64,000 nucleotides of DNA from Xanthostigma xanthostigma. Its lineage: Eukaryota; Arthropoda; Insecta; Raphidioptera; Raphidiidae. Position numbers and translations under genes: made by a program. Numbering within the stretch: position 1 is the stretch's first letter; each line of letters starts with the position of its first letter. The notes under the pieces were generated by a model, which was not told where the DNA came from, made no database searches, and saw nothing but the letters and a program-made list of their open reading frames with translations. Below, one piece after another: positions 1 to 9,854 of the stretch. The stretch lies in contig OY754465.1 of NCBI GenBank assembly GCA_963575645.1, positions 55,823,901-55,887,900 on the forward strand, written 5' to 3'.

Positions 1-818
1 AAGAAAAATAAATTAGGTACATTATGAAAACGCGTAAGTTATACTAAGTAATACATAATCACAATGTACGCACTTTTCGAAAACTAATAATCCGACAGCA
101 CCCACCTTTGGCACATATAAAGAACATTATAATCCCTACTTTCTCTCAAAATTTTAGCGCTCCAGCACAAAAAATGACGGAGCTATGAATTTTCGAAAAA
201 ACGCCTAATTTTCTTGTTTTTCCTAAATTTCTCGAGACCTAATTATCCGATTGAGACATTCGACCTCTTATTCTGTAGATATTTTAATTCTCTACAAACC
301 ATTTCATTGGGGCATTCCGATTGCTCCATTAGTTTCAAAGTTACAAGCAAAGAAAGACAAAAATCGCGTTTTTTTTGCAATAAACTGTTGATAACTAACA
401 AATGGACCGGAAACTCGAGTGAAAAACACATACCTATTCGTCTGCTTATTATCTTTTATATCATCGCACAATCGGTTTGCTACTAGTCTTTATGTTACGA
501 GAACGCTTTTTTACATCTCTATAGCTTGGCCTATTTTACCAGCTTTGCGTGAATCTATGACTGCGGTCAACACTTGACTCGATATTTCGAACTGTCCACA
601 AAGTATTTTTTTTGTTTGGCATGCCTACATCTCAGATAAGTCCCAAGCACAATGAAAAGTTTATATTTGATATTTAATTACGCTGACTTAAATTACACGC
701 GTTAGAATAGTATGTCCATTGAAATGGCCACCAGAACCGAAGGGGTTAAATAGTATCAAGCGCCTACTTGTAAGAGTTGAAAAGGTTAGGAATCCGTTCC
801 AATCGTACCCTATTCTCC
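1..818. other. AT-rich DNA, no gene recognised
   Basis: I see no recognisable domain, terminal repeat or RNA gene here. The short open frames lack any family motif. The stretch ends at the TA that precedes a mariner-type MITE. Confidence 0.5.
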
Positions 819-820
819 TA

Positions 821-1140
821 GTCAGAGTGCCCGTCGACAAAAATTTTACTGTCCCCAAACTTTGTATATGGCTTCATTAGGCCTAGTCTGACACCTATTT
901 CCTCTATGACTTTTCTTGATTTTGGGGCGTTTTCCCTCTAAATTTTCCGAAAGTTGTCGTTTTGACGACATGTAAAAAATTTATAGAAACTGTTTGTTTT
1001 TTAATTGGATAGCTTAAAAACTTCAACCAAAACGCTAAAATAATGCTCTCTGACAAATAACATGAACCATTTAAAATGTCTGACACCTCGAATATGTTCG
1101 ACATATTCGAGGTGTCAGACATTTTAAATGGTTCTTGTTA
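821..1140. mobile_element. mariner-type MITE, right end lost
   Basis: The left end GTCAGAGTGCCCGTCG follows a TA dinucleotide. The body matches the complete copy at 42555-42981 nearly base for base until the central palindrome at about 1078-1110. Beyond the centre this copy repeats its own inner left arm (GTGTCAGACATTTTAAATGG, inverted) instead of running to the outer inverted repeat, so the right terminus is missing. There is no transposase; the element is non-autonomous. TA target and long inverted arms fit Tc1/mariner. Confidence 0.75.
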
Positions 1141-1808
1141 TTCCCCTACACATATAGTTTTAACAGGACAATTGTTTATAAGCAACAGAGAGAGAGAGAG
1201 ATGTGAGCACATTTATCAAAACAGTTATTTAAATTTATGCAAACGTTCATGAACTCAAGTCAAGGTGGTAAAGACTGAAAATATCATATTTCCTTCGCTA
1301 CACGGTGCGTTGCTACTTGCGGGCGGCGAAAAAAAAAAACGAACATGCAGACAGATGGGTCGGACGGAAGGTGAAGAATAATACAAAGAATAACAATTCG
1401 CATAACAATGTGAAAAAACTCAACGACTGTCGCATACAGGTTACGGTGATCACTCGACACTGAAAAGTGAAGAGCATTGCTTCTTTTTTTCACACTCATT
1501 ACTGCACAATAGGCAATTACACCGTTTTTTGAAAAGTGTTTTAAATGAATCCTAAAGTGAGAAAGAAGCACTACTATTTGTCTAATAATTTATACTAATA
1601 TATAAAGCTGAAGAGTTTGTTTGTTTGATTGGTTGAACGCGCTAATAACAGGAACTACTGATTCGAATTGATTTTTTTTTGTTGGATAGCCCATTTATCG
1701 AGGAAGGCTAAAATGTTGAAAAATATAACTCAAAATTTGTCCGTCCGACAAATACTTTTGAACGGGCTAGGTTCACACGATACGGTTTTTTCTATTCGGT
1801 ATTCTTAT

Positions 1809-2293
1809 TAGAGATGCCACGAATATTCGGCTACTATTCGGTATTCGGCCTATTCGGCTACTTTTTTTAATATTCGGTATTCGGCCGAATGTTGCGTACT
1901 ATTCGGCCGAATACCGAATATCAAATCATGGGGAAAAACGCACATATTACTCAAAAATATGCGATTTTTTTCTTAAATAGTATTATTTTGTAAAGCTTTT
2001 AGTGACCAAACAGTGTTATTTTTTAGTAATAAGGACTATTAATAACACAATTTGATGTAACAATGAACAAATAATGCGTGTCGTGACACGGTCTAGTTGC
2101 GCAAATGAAACAAATACGCCCGCAGCGTTGCTACCGCACGCTCCGTAATGGGACAAGTCGTAACCTGTCACCCGCGAAATGTACAAATAATTAGCCGAAC
2201 ATTCGGCCGCCGAATATTCGGCGCTTCGGCCGAGAACATGGCCGAATATTCGGTATTCGGTATTCGGCAAAATCACTATTCGTGGCATCACTA
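1809..2293. mobile_element. hAT MITE with 8-bp TSD ATTCTTAT
   Basis: The termini TAGAGATGCCACGAATA and TATTCGTGGCATCACTA are inverted repeats with one mismatch. The flanks ATTCTTAT at 1801-1808 and 2294-2301 are identical, the 8-bp target duplication expected of hAT. The interior is rich in the word ATTCGG in both orientations, probably subterminal repeats. There is no transposase. Confidence 0.9.
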
Positions 2294-2463
2294 ATTCTTA
2301 TACGATTTTACCGTATACAGCAGAAACGTATTCAGTATTCACATTTAACGTTTTTTTTATACGGTAAAATCGTCAGGTTAAGCATAGGCTACGTTCACAC
2401 CTTGCGGTTTACCGAAACGTTTTTCGTATGCGGTTTGTTTTGTGTTCAGTTTGCTGCAAAAAA

Positions 2464-2700
2464 ATGGACGATGAAGACTTTGCGACTGTGCTCATTTATT
2501 GGCACTTATTTTGCAGAAAAAACAAAAAAAAAACAGAAGATTTTGGGAGCATCCTATTGTATCTAGGCGTTTAAATCTGGGTCACTTTTAGACACTCATG
2601 TTAGAATTGCGAAGTGATGAAACGAAATTCTTCAATTATTTTCGGATGTCGATGTCAGCGTTTAATGAACTTCTAGGAAGATTGGAAGAAGATTTGAAAA
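2464..2700 (+). pseudogene. PIF/Harbinger nuclease N-terminus, decayed
   Basis: A frame opening MDDEDFATVLIYW with a basic stretch (CRKNKKKT) is followed, after a frameshift, by RRLNLGHF, a TAG stop, then TLMLELRSDETKFFNYFRMS. The last motif and its order are characteristic of the N-terminal part of insect Harbinger/HARBI1-like transposases. The catalytic DDE region is absent and the sequence runs into the 3' terminal repeat. It is one frameshift and one nonsense codon away from an open frame and is certainly non-functional. Confidence 0.75.
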
Positions 2701-2856
2701 AATTAATTTTATTATCCATAGCGGCACGTCTAAATACGACAATCGAATGTAGCGACTGCCTCTACCGCACACTGCGCCGGTTAGGTACAAAGAAACCGTA
2801 CTGTGAGACCGTTTCGTTTTTTTTGCCGTACGCGGCTCACGGTTTTCAGTGACAAG

Positions 2857-3144
2857 ACACGGATGCAAAAATAAACGAAACTGTTTTTTTTACCGCATTC
2901 GGTTTTACCGTATAGTGTGAATACGTGCATATGTTTGCATTTGCTACTGAAAACCGCATACGAAAAACGTTTCGGTAAACCGCAACGTGTGAACGTAGCC
3001 ACACGGATGCAAAAATAAACGAAACTGTTTTTTTTACCGCATTCGGTTTTACCGTATAGTGTGAATACGTGTATATGTTTGCATTTGCTACTGATAACCG
3101 CATACGAAAAACGTTTCGGTAAACCGCAACGTGTGAACGTAGCC
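2857..3144. repeat. 144-bp tandem duplication of a Harbinger 3' end
   Basis: Positions 2857-3000 and 3001-3144 are two head-to-tail copies with only a few differences. Each ends in the terminal sequence GTGTGAACGTAGCC, so the 3' terminus of the transposon is present twice. Confidence 0.85.
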
Positions 3145-3541
3145 TCACTCCGATCATCATAGAATTTGGACACAACAATTATCTCGCTACACTAAGATGA
3201 ACGTGCGTACTCATGTAACGGCCAGTTATGAATGAAACGCTCAGTATTGTGATGAATACAAAAAAAAACATTGAATTAAAAAATAGTTGGCAAAACCAAA
3301 AGTGCACATCCCGCAAGTTTTCCACTGTATGATAAAAAAATAACAATTAAAAAATATTTTTAATAAATTTAAAAATTTAAAGAAATAAATAATTAAAAAT
3401 TGAAAAAATATTTTTTTTTAAGTTTGCAAAAATAAAAAAAATTAAGTACTATACATAATATAATATATAATTAATATCAAGTGGAATAAAATAAAACAAA
3501 ATAAAAAGAAAAAAAAAAGAAAAAAATTAATGATATCGTAA

Positions 3542-3606
3542 GGAATCGAACCCAGGACCTTGCCCTTGGCGATCCAACGGCATAACCATTACGCCACGGC
3601 TGCCTA
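3542..3606 (-). repeat. tRNA-like head of a SINE or tRNA pseudogene
   Basis: On the minus strand a box A-like TGGCGTAATGGTTATG is followed at normal spacing by box B GGTTCGATTCC, then by long T runs that could stop Pol III. The acceptor stem does not pair, so this is not a working tRNA. A tRNA-derived SINE head is the likeliest reading. Confidence 0.55.
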
Positions 3607-3862
3607 ATACGTATAGTGGTGTTATCACGGTATACAAGTGTAGCACTTGTTTTATGGATTACACTATGTTTAGCCAGCAATTATTATATTATTGTTTTTA
3701 AACTATTAGCTGTCAAAAATAATAAAAAATAAAACTGTTTATAAAAATTAAACTACTGAACACATTTTAGTGAATTTAAATAGGGTTCTGGTCTGATAGT
3801 AAACAAAGTGAATAAAATATAACCCAAGGCAATCCGACCAAAATTGCGATCTGTAGAGTCGT

Positions 3863-3906
3863 GACGTACGTACATACGTACGTACATACGTACGTACATA
3901 CGTACA
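3863..3906. repeat. GTACGTACATAC microsatellite
   Basis: About 3.5 copies of the 12-bp unit GTACGTACATAC. The unit is partly self-complementary (GTAC, TACGTA). Confidence 0.85.
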
Positions 3907-4218
3907 GACCAACCGACAACTGCTGTTTGTGATTTTCAATTACAATTTTAATAGTATTTATGAACTCAAATTGATTTAAAAATGGTTCTATTTTATAGAT
4001 TAGAATCTCCTCTTTTCAAAAAGCTTCAATTTGAATGGATTTCGTGTGAAATTAACTTAGATATAACTTCTTATATGAACGAAAGTCAGCTCTGACGCAC
4101 AAAGCGATAATAAAGCACATACCGCTAGTTTAGCGGTATGTGCAATATAAAAAAATTGATCGAAAAATTAAAAAAAAAATTCTGGATCTTGACAACAACG
4201 TCACCTATCGGGTCCAAC

Positions 4219-4801
4219 TAGGGTTGCCAGATCGCCAAACCAAATAGCCGGACAGACCAGCCAGTTTGGCCGGACATTTGGGTAAAAAGGCCGGACAGCC
4301 TACATTATTGAGGATTTTGTGTCAGTATTAATAAGTACGACAAAAAAATGGTATGTAAAATCAAGCTTTTTTGATTATTACCACGAATCTTGTTAAATTC
4401 TAATGAAATATAAATAACATCGAATGCCAAATCAGTTCAAGTACTTTATTACTAATCAACCAAAGTCATCAGTCAAAATTAAATTTTAGATAAACATTTA
4501 TCAACATTTTAAATTCTTCTTAAATTCTAATGAAAGGCCAATTGCATAAGTCTTAGGTACCTGCTATTACTTCCCAAAACAAAATAAAAAAGAATTTAAA
4601 CAAAACAAAACTTCTTGTCTTTAAGTTAATAAAAATCATTATTCATATTCGCCTGCGCTCGGCCACGCTCGACGCTCGCTCGTTAACGAAATGTAAAAAG
4701 TCTAACAAAAGCCGGACAAGCCGGACACTGTTTATTTTGGCCAGACACGCAATCAAAAAGCCTAACTATGTCTGGCTTTATCCAGACGCCTGGCAACGCT
4801 A
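4219..4801. mobile_element. hAT-type non-autonomous element
   Basis: The termini TAGGGTTGCCAG and CTGGCAACGCTA are inverted repeats. The flanks GGTCCAAC (4211-4218) and GGTTCAAC (4802-4809) match at 7 of 8 positions, consistent with an aged 8-bp target duplication. Subterminal GCCGGACA words repeat at both ends. No transposase was seen. Confidence 0.8.
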
Positions 4802-5465
4802 GGTTCAACTATAGCTAAAAATCATCCAGGTGACTCCATAAGTACAAAAAAAAAAATGCATCAAAATCGGTCAAGCCGTTTAGGAGGAGGAGAATTACGA
4901 ACACAAGGACACCGGAATTTTGAACATAAAGATGTGGACAGGAACCCACTTTTGTCTAAGATTGTATCTTCCAAATATGCATAAAAGTATTTCTTTTACA
5001 ATGTCGTGTGTTTCGTGTCATTTTACCGAATTCCTTTAGCAGAAATTTGACATAGGGGGTGCGCCGTTTAAGACAATTTTTAACGCTGAATTAATTGATA
5101 AAAAATATCAAACTTGAGAGCCCTTTCAAAATATAAAGCGCTTGGGGACCTTCAAATGATTAAACCATCGCTGTCTCAATTATTTTTTTTATGTTTTACG
5201 CAGGTAATAAAATAGCAATTATACTATTGACATTGCGCTTAAACAAACGAGATGTTTTGTATTCCGCCAACGGGCCGTGACGCAACGCAAATCGATTCAT
5301 AAATAATACGATTTTATTATAGACCTTTTGTATTTTGATACATAGGTAACCATTAGAAACGAATTAACATATGTGAAAAATACGAAATATTTACGGGAAA
5401 AAATGCGAAATCCGGTATTAGAAATATATACTCTCATCTGTTATTTGACGATGAGAAAGATTATA

Positions 5466-5690
5466 TCTATACTAATATATAAAGCTGAAGAGTTTGTTTG
5501 TTTGGTTGAACGCGCTAATCTCAGGAATTACTGGTTCGAATTAAAAAAAAAAAGATTTTTTTGTTGTATAGTCCATTTATCGAGGAAGGCTATAGGCTAT
5601 ATAATAAAACGCTACAACCAATAGGAGCGGAGCATCAATGAAAAATGTAAACTAAGATGAACGTGCGTACTCATGTCTCTCCCCTAATAT
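5466..5690 (+). mobile_element. Helitron 5' part, 3' end lost
   Basis: Starts TCTATACTAATATATAAAGC after an A, then the family body (CGAGGAAGGCTATAGG, GGAGCGGAGCATCAATG) through GATGAACGTGCGTACTC. The terminal hairpin and CTAG are absent. Compared with the complete copy at 51499-51958, the middle (GTCCGTCCGACAAA and the following ATCATCATG block) has been deleted. Confidence 0.85.
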
Positions 5691-5882
5691 ATATACATTG
5701 ATAAATTGCACATGGGTTTCCTAGCTAAATTGCGTACCTATGCTGTTAAATAAAATAAATTCCAATTAACTTTTTTGGATCAACTTCCCCGATTTGTTAA
5801 TCATAAAAATTGGAGCCTAAGATGTGACAATAGGAATAGAAATTGAAAAAATACAAGTTGCCTACTTTCTCCGCATCGCGAA

Positions 5883-6157
5883 TTTCACTGGAATCAGTCG
5901 AAAGTTATGGAAGTATCGAGAAACGAGGCTGGAGAGATATATAATGCAGCGCGAACAGTGCAGACATAGGTAGCTTAAACGTGTTCCAAAACCGATACAA
6001 ATAGTTTAGTTTTAGCTACTGCGCATGTCAGTTTCGTGATCGTTTGCTGGCTGCTAGGAAAATGTCTATTGGTCTGCACTGTTCGCGCTGCCTTATATAT
6101 CTCTCCAACCTCGTTTCTTGATACTTCCAGAACTTTCGGCTGATTCCAGTGGCGAAG
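5883..6157. mobile_element. foldback element with about 85-bp inverted arms
   Basis: The arm at about 5887-5968 is the inverse of 6076-6156, with a few mismatches; both contain GAGAAACGAGG or its complement and GCGCGAACAGTGCAGAC. The spacer is about 105 bp. The element abuts or lies inside the repeat that follows it (shared with 29670-29930). No coding capacity. Confidence 0.75.
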
Positions 6158-6159
6158 GA

Positions 6160-6477
6160 AGGTGTCAAGCAAAATATTAATTCCCAAACTAATTTTACAA
6201 ATTCCTTTTTAAAGAGTATTTCTAAATTTTATTTTTTATCCAGGTATTCGTGTTATCTTCAGTTTTGTTTTTTATTATTGTGATCCTGGGGGGTAATTAC
6301 CCCCCTATCGCCATATCTACGCCCTTGGGTAGATCTGTTGTGTAGCCCTGACTTGTTTATTTCTGAGCGAGGTTAAGACTTTTGATAAAGCCTAGAATGG
6401 CTTGGAATCCATATCCTGATCCACTTATCCCCTTTACCCTCTCGCCATATCTACGCCCTTGGTTCCGATTGTAAATA
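6160..6477. repeat. dispersed repeat carrying hAT-like right ends
   Basis: Shares a long stretch with 29660-29930, including CCTGGGGGGT, ATATCTACGCCCTTGGGT and GATCTGTTGTGTAGC. The word ATATCTACGCCCTTGG occurs twice, near 6312 and 6447, so two right termini of the same hAT MITE family may be present. The left terminus is not visible; the foldback at 5883-6157 may have replaced it. Confidence 0.6.
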
Positions 6478-6481
6478 ATAT

Positions 6482-7081
6482 TGTTGCGTTCCCTTGATGG
6501 GATGACTATGGAATTCGGTAGAAACTACTAGAAACAACAACAATGGTCAAAACATCCGACCTGCAGACAATCGCTTGGAGAGATGCCAACACATGTAAAG
6601 GAAAGGATCTCGATGCGTGGAGAACATTCTAGACTCTAGAGCATGGATCGAAAACTATAAAAGGCGAACAGAGTGAGCAAGTCAGGGAGTTAGTTATTCG
6701 AGTTGTTCGCGAGTTGTGTTGATACAGTGCTCTGGCATTACGACATAAATTTTACTGTGGAAATAAATTAACTCTAGTCGGTGGAATTATAAATCCCGTT
6801 TTAAATAAATGACTTATAGTTAATAGACAAGTGTGCTGATAAACTTTGTGTTGTGTTCCTGTGTGTTGTAAATATTTCTTTGTACATAATTTAGTGACTC
6901 TTTATTCTCTGTTACTTAGTCTTTTATTTTATAATTTAGAACTATTAGTTTTGTTTCTGTTAACGTTATTATTTCTGTTAAGTTAAAGAAGTACGCTTTC
7001 GTTTGTGTGTTTTACTGTTTGTTAAACATTTATTATTGCAAATAAATAATTTCCGCCACGGACTACAGCAGTTTTGTTACA
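6482..7081 (+). mobile_element. 600-bp solo LTR, TSD ATAT
   Basis: The segment begins TGTTGCG and ends TTACA (TG...CA) and is flanked by ATAT at 6478-6481 and 7082-7085. It contains a TATA-like ACTATAAAAGG near 6652, a run of promoter-proximal sequence, and AATAAA signals near 6763 and 7041. No internal retrotransposon region or second LTR adjoins it, so it reads as a solo LTR left by LTR-LTR recombination. The 4-bp duplication fits some Ty3/gypsy groups; the assignment is inferred. Strand is chosen from the TATA-to-AATAAA order. Confidence 0.75.
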
Positions 7082-7085
7082 ATAT

Positions 7086-7720
7086 AAAATTTTCAAGAGA
7101 GAATTTTGACCTAAATTAGTACCACTTGGAGTTGAATTGGTTAAAAAATGTGGAACGCGCCCCATTCTTTCCAAGTAGCATAAATCAAAACGTTTAACGC
7201 ATACTTGAATATTAGAGAGTTTTTTCCCACAACATATGCTTTCAGAGCGGCGACGTACACTTTTTCAGGTTTTCCTTTCAGATAGTTTGCATACCGCATA
7301 CATTTAATATTATTCAAGTATGCAGTATAGGTGTGAAAATTGGTTTTGTGCAGGTAGAACATCTGTTATAGACGATTTATTACTGATTTACATCTTTTGT
7401 ATTTTAAAAATAGAACACGTGTCTCGTGAGGCTTCCATCGCTTCAAAAAGATAAAATATTATTCCACATTTTCACACTATAGCGGCCCGGTCCGGCTTCT
7501 ACCGAATTTGTACATTATTCAATTAAATTTACCAAAGACATCCACAAAAATTAGTTCGCAACAACGGTTGCATAAGGAGCCGACCGGCATATGATGCTTG
7601 GCTGACCTAGGCATTCACAGTTCGGCCCTTCTCGGTAATGTTCGGTACTCGGCGTGCGGATAACCGACCTCCGACCCAACGCGCCTCCGACGCTTCTATA
7701 ATAGTCCAAGAGCTATCAAA
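7086..7720. other. no recognisable gene
   Basis: A 73-codon open frame at 7141-7362 on the minus strand has no motif I recognise and no supporting signals. The remainder shows no repeat found elsewhere in the window. Confidence 0.4.
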
Positions 7721-7727
7721 CATTTTT

Positions 7728-8297
7728 GACGTGATAACGTCTTATAAATTGATGAATCACCAATCTTATAAATTGATAAAACACCGGCTGCATGCGTGTA
7801 ACGTTCCTAACGTTTCTAACTTTCCGCCTGACCCTGTGCGTGCTTTTCTCGAAAACAGCCCTAACGATTTGGGTGAAATTTACTGAAAAGGGATTTTGGG
7901 GGGCAAAAAATCGTTTTAGCTAGGTCTCATCTCTCGAAAAAATAGTTTTCATACAAATTTTATCATTATAAAAATCATTTTTTTGACGTATGAAAATACT
8001 TAAATATTGTAAGTAGGTTTTGGAATTTTATATAAACAATGAAACAATTGTTTTCAAAATATTATGACAGTTAATCTTTGAGACTTAAAATAAATAGGAA
8101 AGAAAGAAAGTTAAAAAAAACAATTATATTATAGGTGGTGAATAATTTTAATAAATAAAATTAACCTAAATTTGAAGCAAAAGATGCAATATCATAGATT
8201 CGAATTATTATAATTATTATATAAATTTAGGTTATGTATTACGGAATACGTTATCACGTAAAACTATCGTCCGTAAACCGACTTTACAGACAACCAA
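7728..8297 (+). mobile_element. HINE-like element, complete copy A
   Basis: Begins GACGTGATAACGTC directly after TTTTT and ends CAGACAACCAA before TTTTT. The subterminal words ACGTGATAACGT and ACGTTATCACGT are inverted repeats. Just before the 3' end, GTCCGTAAACCGACTTTACAGAC can fold (GTAAA/TTTAC plus GTC/GAC). Subterminal inverted repeats, a 3' hairpin and insertion within a T run are traits described for Helentron-associated elements (HINEs, e.g. DINE-1). The classification is inferred; no Rep/helicase is present. Confidence 0.65.
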
Positions 8298-8359
8298 TTT
8301 TTAGGTAGGTCATTAAAGCACCGTGAAAATATATGTGTATTTCTTTTGTAATGTCTGTA

Positions 8360-8536
8360 TTAGCGGTCCGTCTCGGTTTCACCCGGGTGCGATAGATATA
8401 ATTCTGCAAAATGTATTTCGTTTGCGACCCGGCGTCTGAACTAATAGCTTTGAGCAAATTCTATCAGATTTGCTTCTGAACTGACAGCTTTGAGCGAATT
8501 CTAACAGATGTCGCTACTTGGTACTAAAACGGTTTT
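8360..8536 (-). mobile_element. Helitron 3' end, second family
   Basis: On the minus strand the segment ends with the hairpin CACCCGGGTGAAACCG and CTAA, a Helitron terminus. Upstream it shares AGCTTTGAGCAAATTCTATC and TGTCGCTACTTGGTACT with the complete copy at 43888-44252. It stops where another repeat starts at 8538. Confidence 0.8.
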
Positions 8537-8537
8537 T

Positions 8538-9668
8538 AGGCGCGAATAGCGTAAGCTAAAGCGCCTATATGTACTCGCTTTGTCTGTGAATCTGTGAATC
8601 TGTGAATCTGTGAATCTGTGAGTCACGCTTTTTGTATCCAGCGTACAGCCCAAACGCCTTAACCGATTTTAAAAAACTTTTTTTTGTTCGATTCGTCTCC
8701 GGGTAACTTAAATCCTAACGTCGCCCGATTTTTGAATTTTTGTCCCAGAGGGGAGAAAATTAGGAAAAAAAAAGTTTTTGCTTATTTCTCGCTCAATTTA
8801 AATCAGATCGGTTTGAAACCAGTCTTAAACGAAAGAGGAGAACATTTTACATATATTTCGTGTAACAGAATTTGCCCAAACAGTTTTTTTATCCCGATTT
8901 ATATAGAAATAAATTCATTTTATACATAATTATATAGAAATGAATTCAATTTAATTGTTGCACGGTTTAACATGACAATTTAAAATACGAGCACCAAGGT
9001 AATTTGAAATAGAAAGGATTGATTTTTTTTTTAAGTTGGACTAAGTCTAAACCAATTCTGAAAATTTTAGGGGGGGTGCCCGATTATTTATATAAATAAA
9101 TGACTTCAAAAGTAGGCATATTTAACATTGGCTTTATGGTAAAACGGTAGATGGATGATATGTTTTCATTGATTTCTCCAAAACTAGTCGGTGGAAATTA
9201 AAAAAAAACTATTTAAATTAAAATTAAAACATTAATAAATTATTGAAAACAAAAAAACCCGTTGTGCCCGACTAATTAAAAAGATATTTAATTAAATAAA
9301 TATCTTTTTAATTATAAATAAATATTAAAAAAAGGCAAGCCTTTCATTTAAAATTGCCTTGGTAGTACTAAAATAAAAAGTTTGCATTTGTTCAAAAACG
9401 AATGCCATTATAAATATTGGTAAAATGCAACGCCTTCTGAGTTAACAATTTGAATAACTAATTTAGAACATAAAACTTTGACAGTTGCAAACGTCATTTT
9501 TGACATTTCTTACCATTCCGACACAACGGATGATCGGATTGTAACCAAATTTTGGGAGGATGTTTGATATGCAAATATAAAGTGATTTATTGTTTTTTTT
9601 GGGGAACATCGGCGCATGCGCAAAAGATTATATCTTTTATAATGTTGTTTTATAAAATAATAATATAG
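8538..9668. repeat. dispersed repeat R1 with terminal hairpin
   Basis: Starts AGGCGCGAATAGCGTAAG after TTTTT; AGGCGC pairs with GCGCCT 23 bases later and the loop holds TAGC/GCTA. A CTGTGAAT tandem run follows (8586-8621). The body matches 39137-39930 over several hundred bases, and 47985-48142 in part. The distal end contains the GGCGCATGCGC family sequence seen at 37024-37690. No coding sequence is evident. The hairpin end next to a T run suggests a Helentron-like origin, an inference. Confidence 0.65.
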
Positions 9669-9673
9669 TTTTT

Positions 9674-9854
9674 GACGTGATAACGTCTTATAAATTGATG
9701 AAACACCAATCTTATAAATTGATAAAACACCGGCTGCATGTACGAAAAAGTGTCACGTTCCGAAATCTGTCCCGTTCCGAAATCTGTACCGTTCCAAAAT
9801 CTGTCCCGTTCCGAAATGTGTCACGTTCCGCCTGACTTAAATATGATATTCGAA
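9674..9854 (+). mobile_element. HINE-like element copy B, 5' part
   Basis: Begins GACGTGATAACGTC after a T run inside R1 and continues through the usual CACCGGCTGCATG and a small expansion of the word TCCCGTTCCGAAATCTG (about four copies, 9759-9831). It ends at ATGATATTCGAACGG, where the 120-bp array head begins; the last 70 bp of the family, with the 3' hairpin, are missing. Confidence 0.65.

Larger units (their letters stand above)
1765..3144. mobile_element. PIF/Harbinger DNA inserted in the Helitron
   Basis: The insert begins GGCTAGGTTCACAC and ends GTGTGAACGTAGCC, a near-perfect 14-bp terminal inverted repeat of PIF/Harbinger type. A second left terminus, GGCTACGTTCACACC, lies at about 2388, so two related elements are nested or in tandem. 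The part from 2388 on carries a decayed transposase N-terminus. A 485-bp hAT MITE sits at 1809-2293. The 3-bp target duplication is not clear. Confidence 0.7.
1590..3217 (+). mobile_element. Helitron fragment split by later insertions
   Basis: The 5' part (1590-1764) starts with TATACTAATATATAAAGC, the conserved 5' end of an insect Helitron family, and runs to the words TTTTGAACGG. The continuation, ACTCCGATCATCAT through GATGAACGTGCGTACTC, resumes at 3145-3217. The two halves join in the order seen in the complete copy at 51499-51958. Everything between them (1765-3144) is inserted DNA. The 3' hairpin and CTAG end are missing. Confidence 0.8.

Noticed and set aside
2781..3178. 130- and 110-codon minus-strand frames with internal repeat
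   Set aside because: They translate the 144-bp duplication of the Harbinger 3' end.
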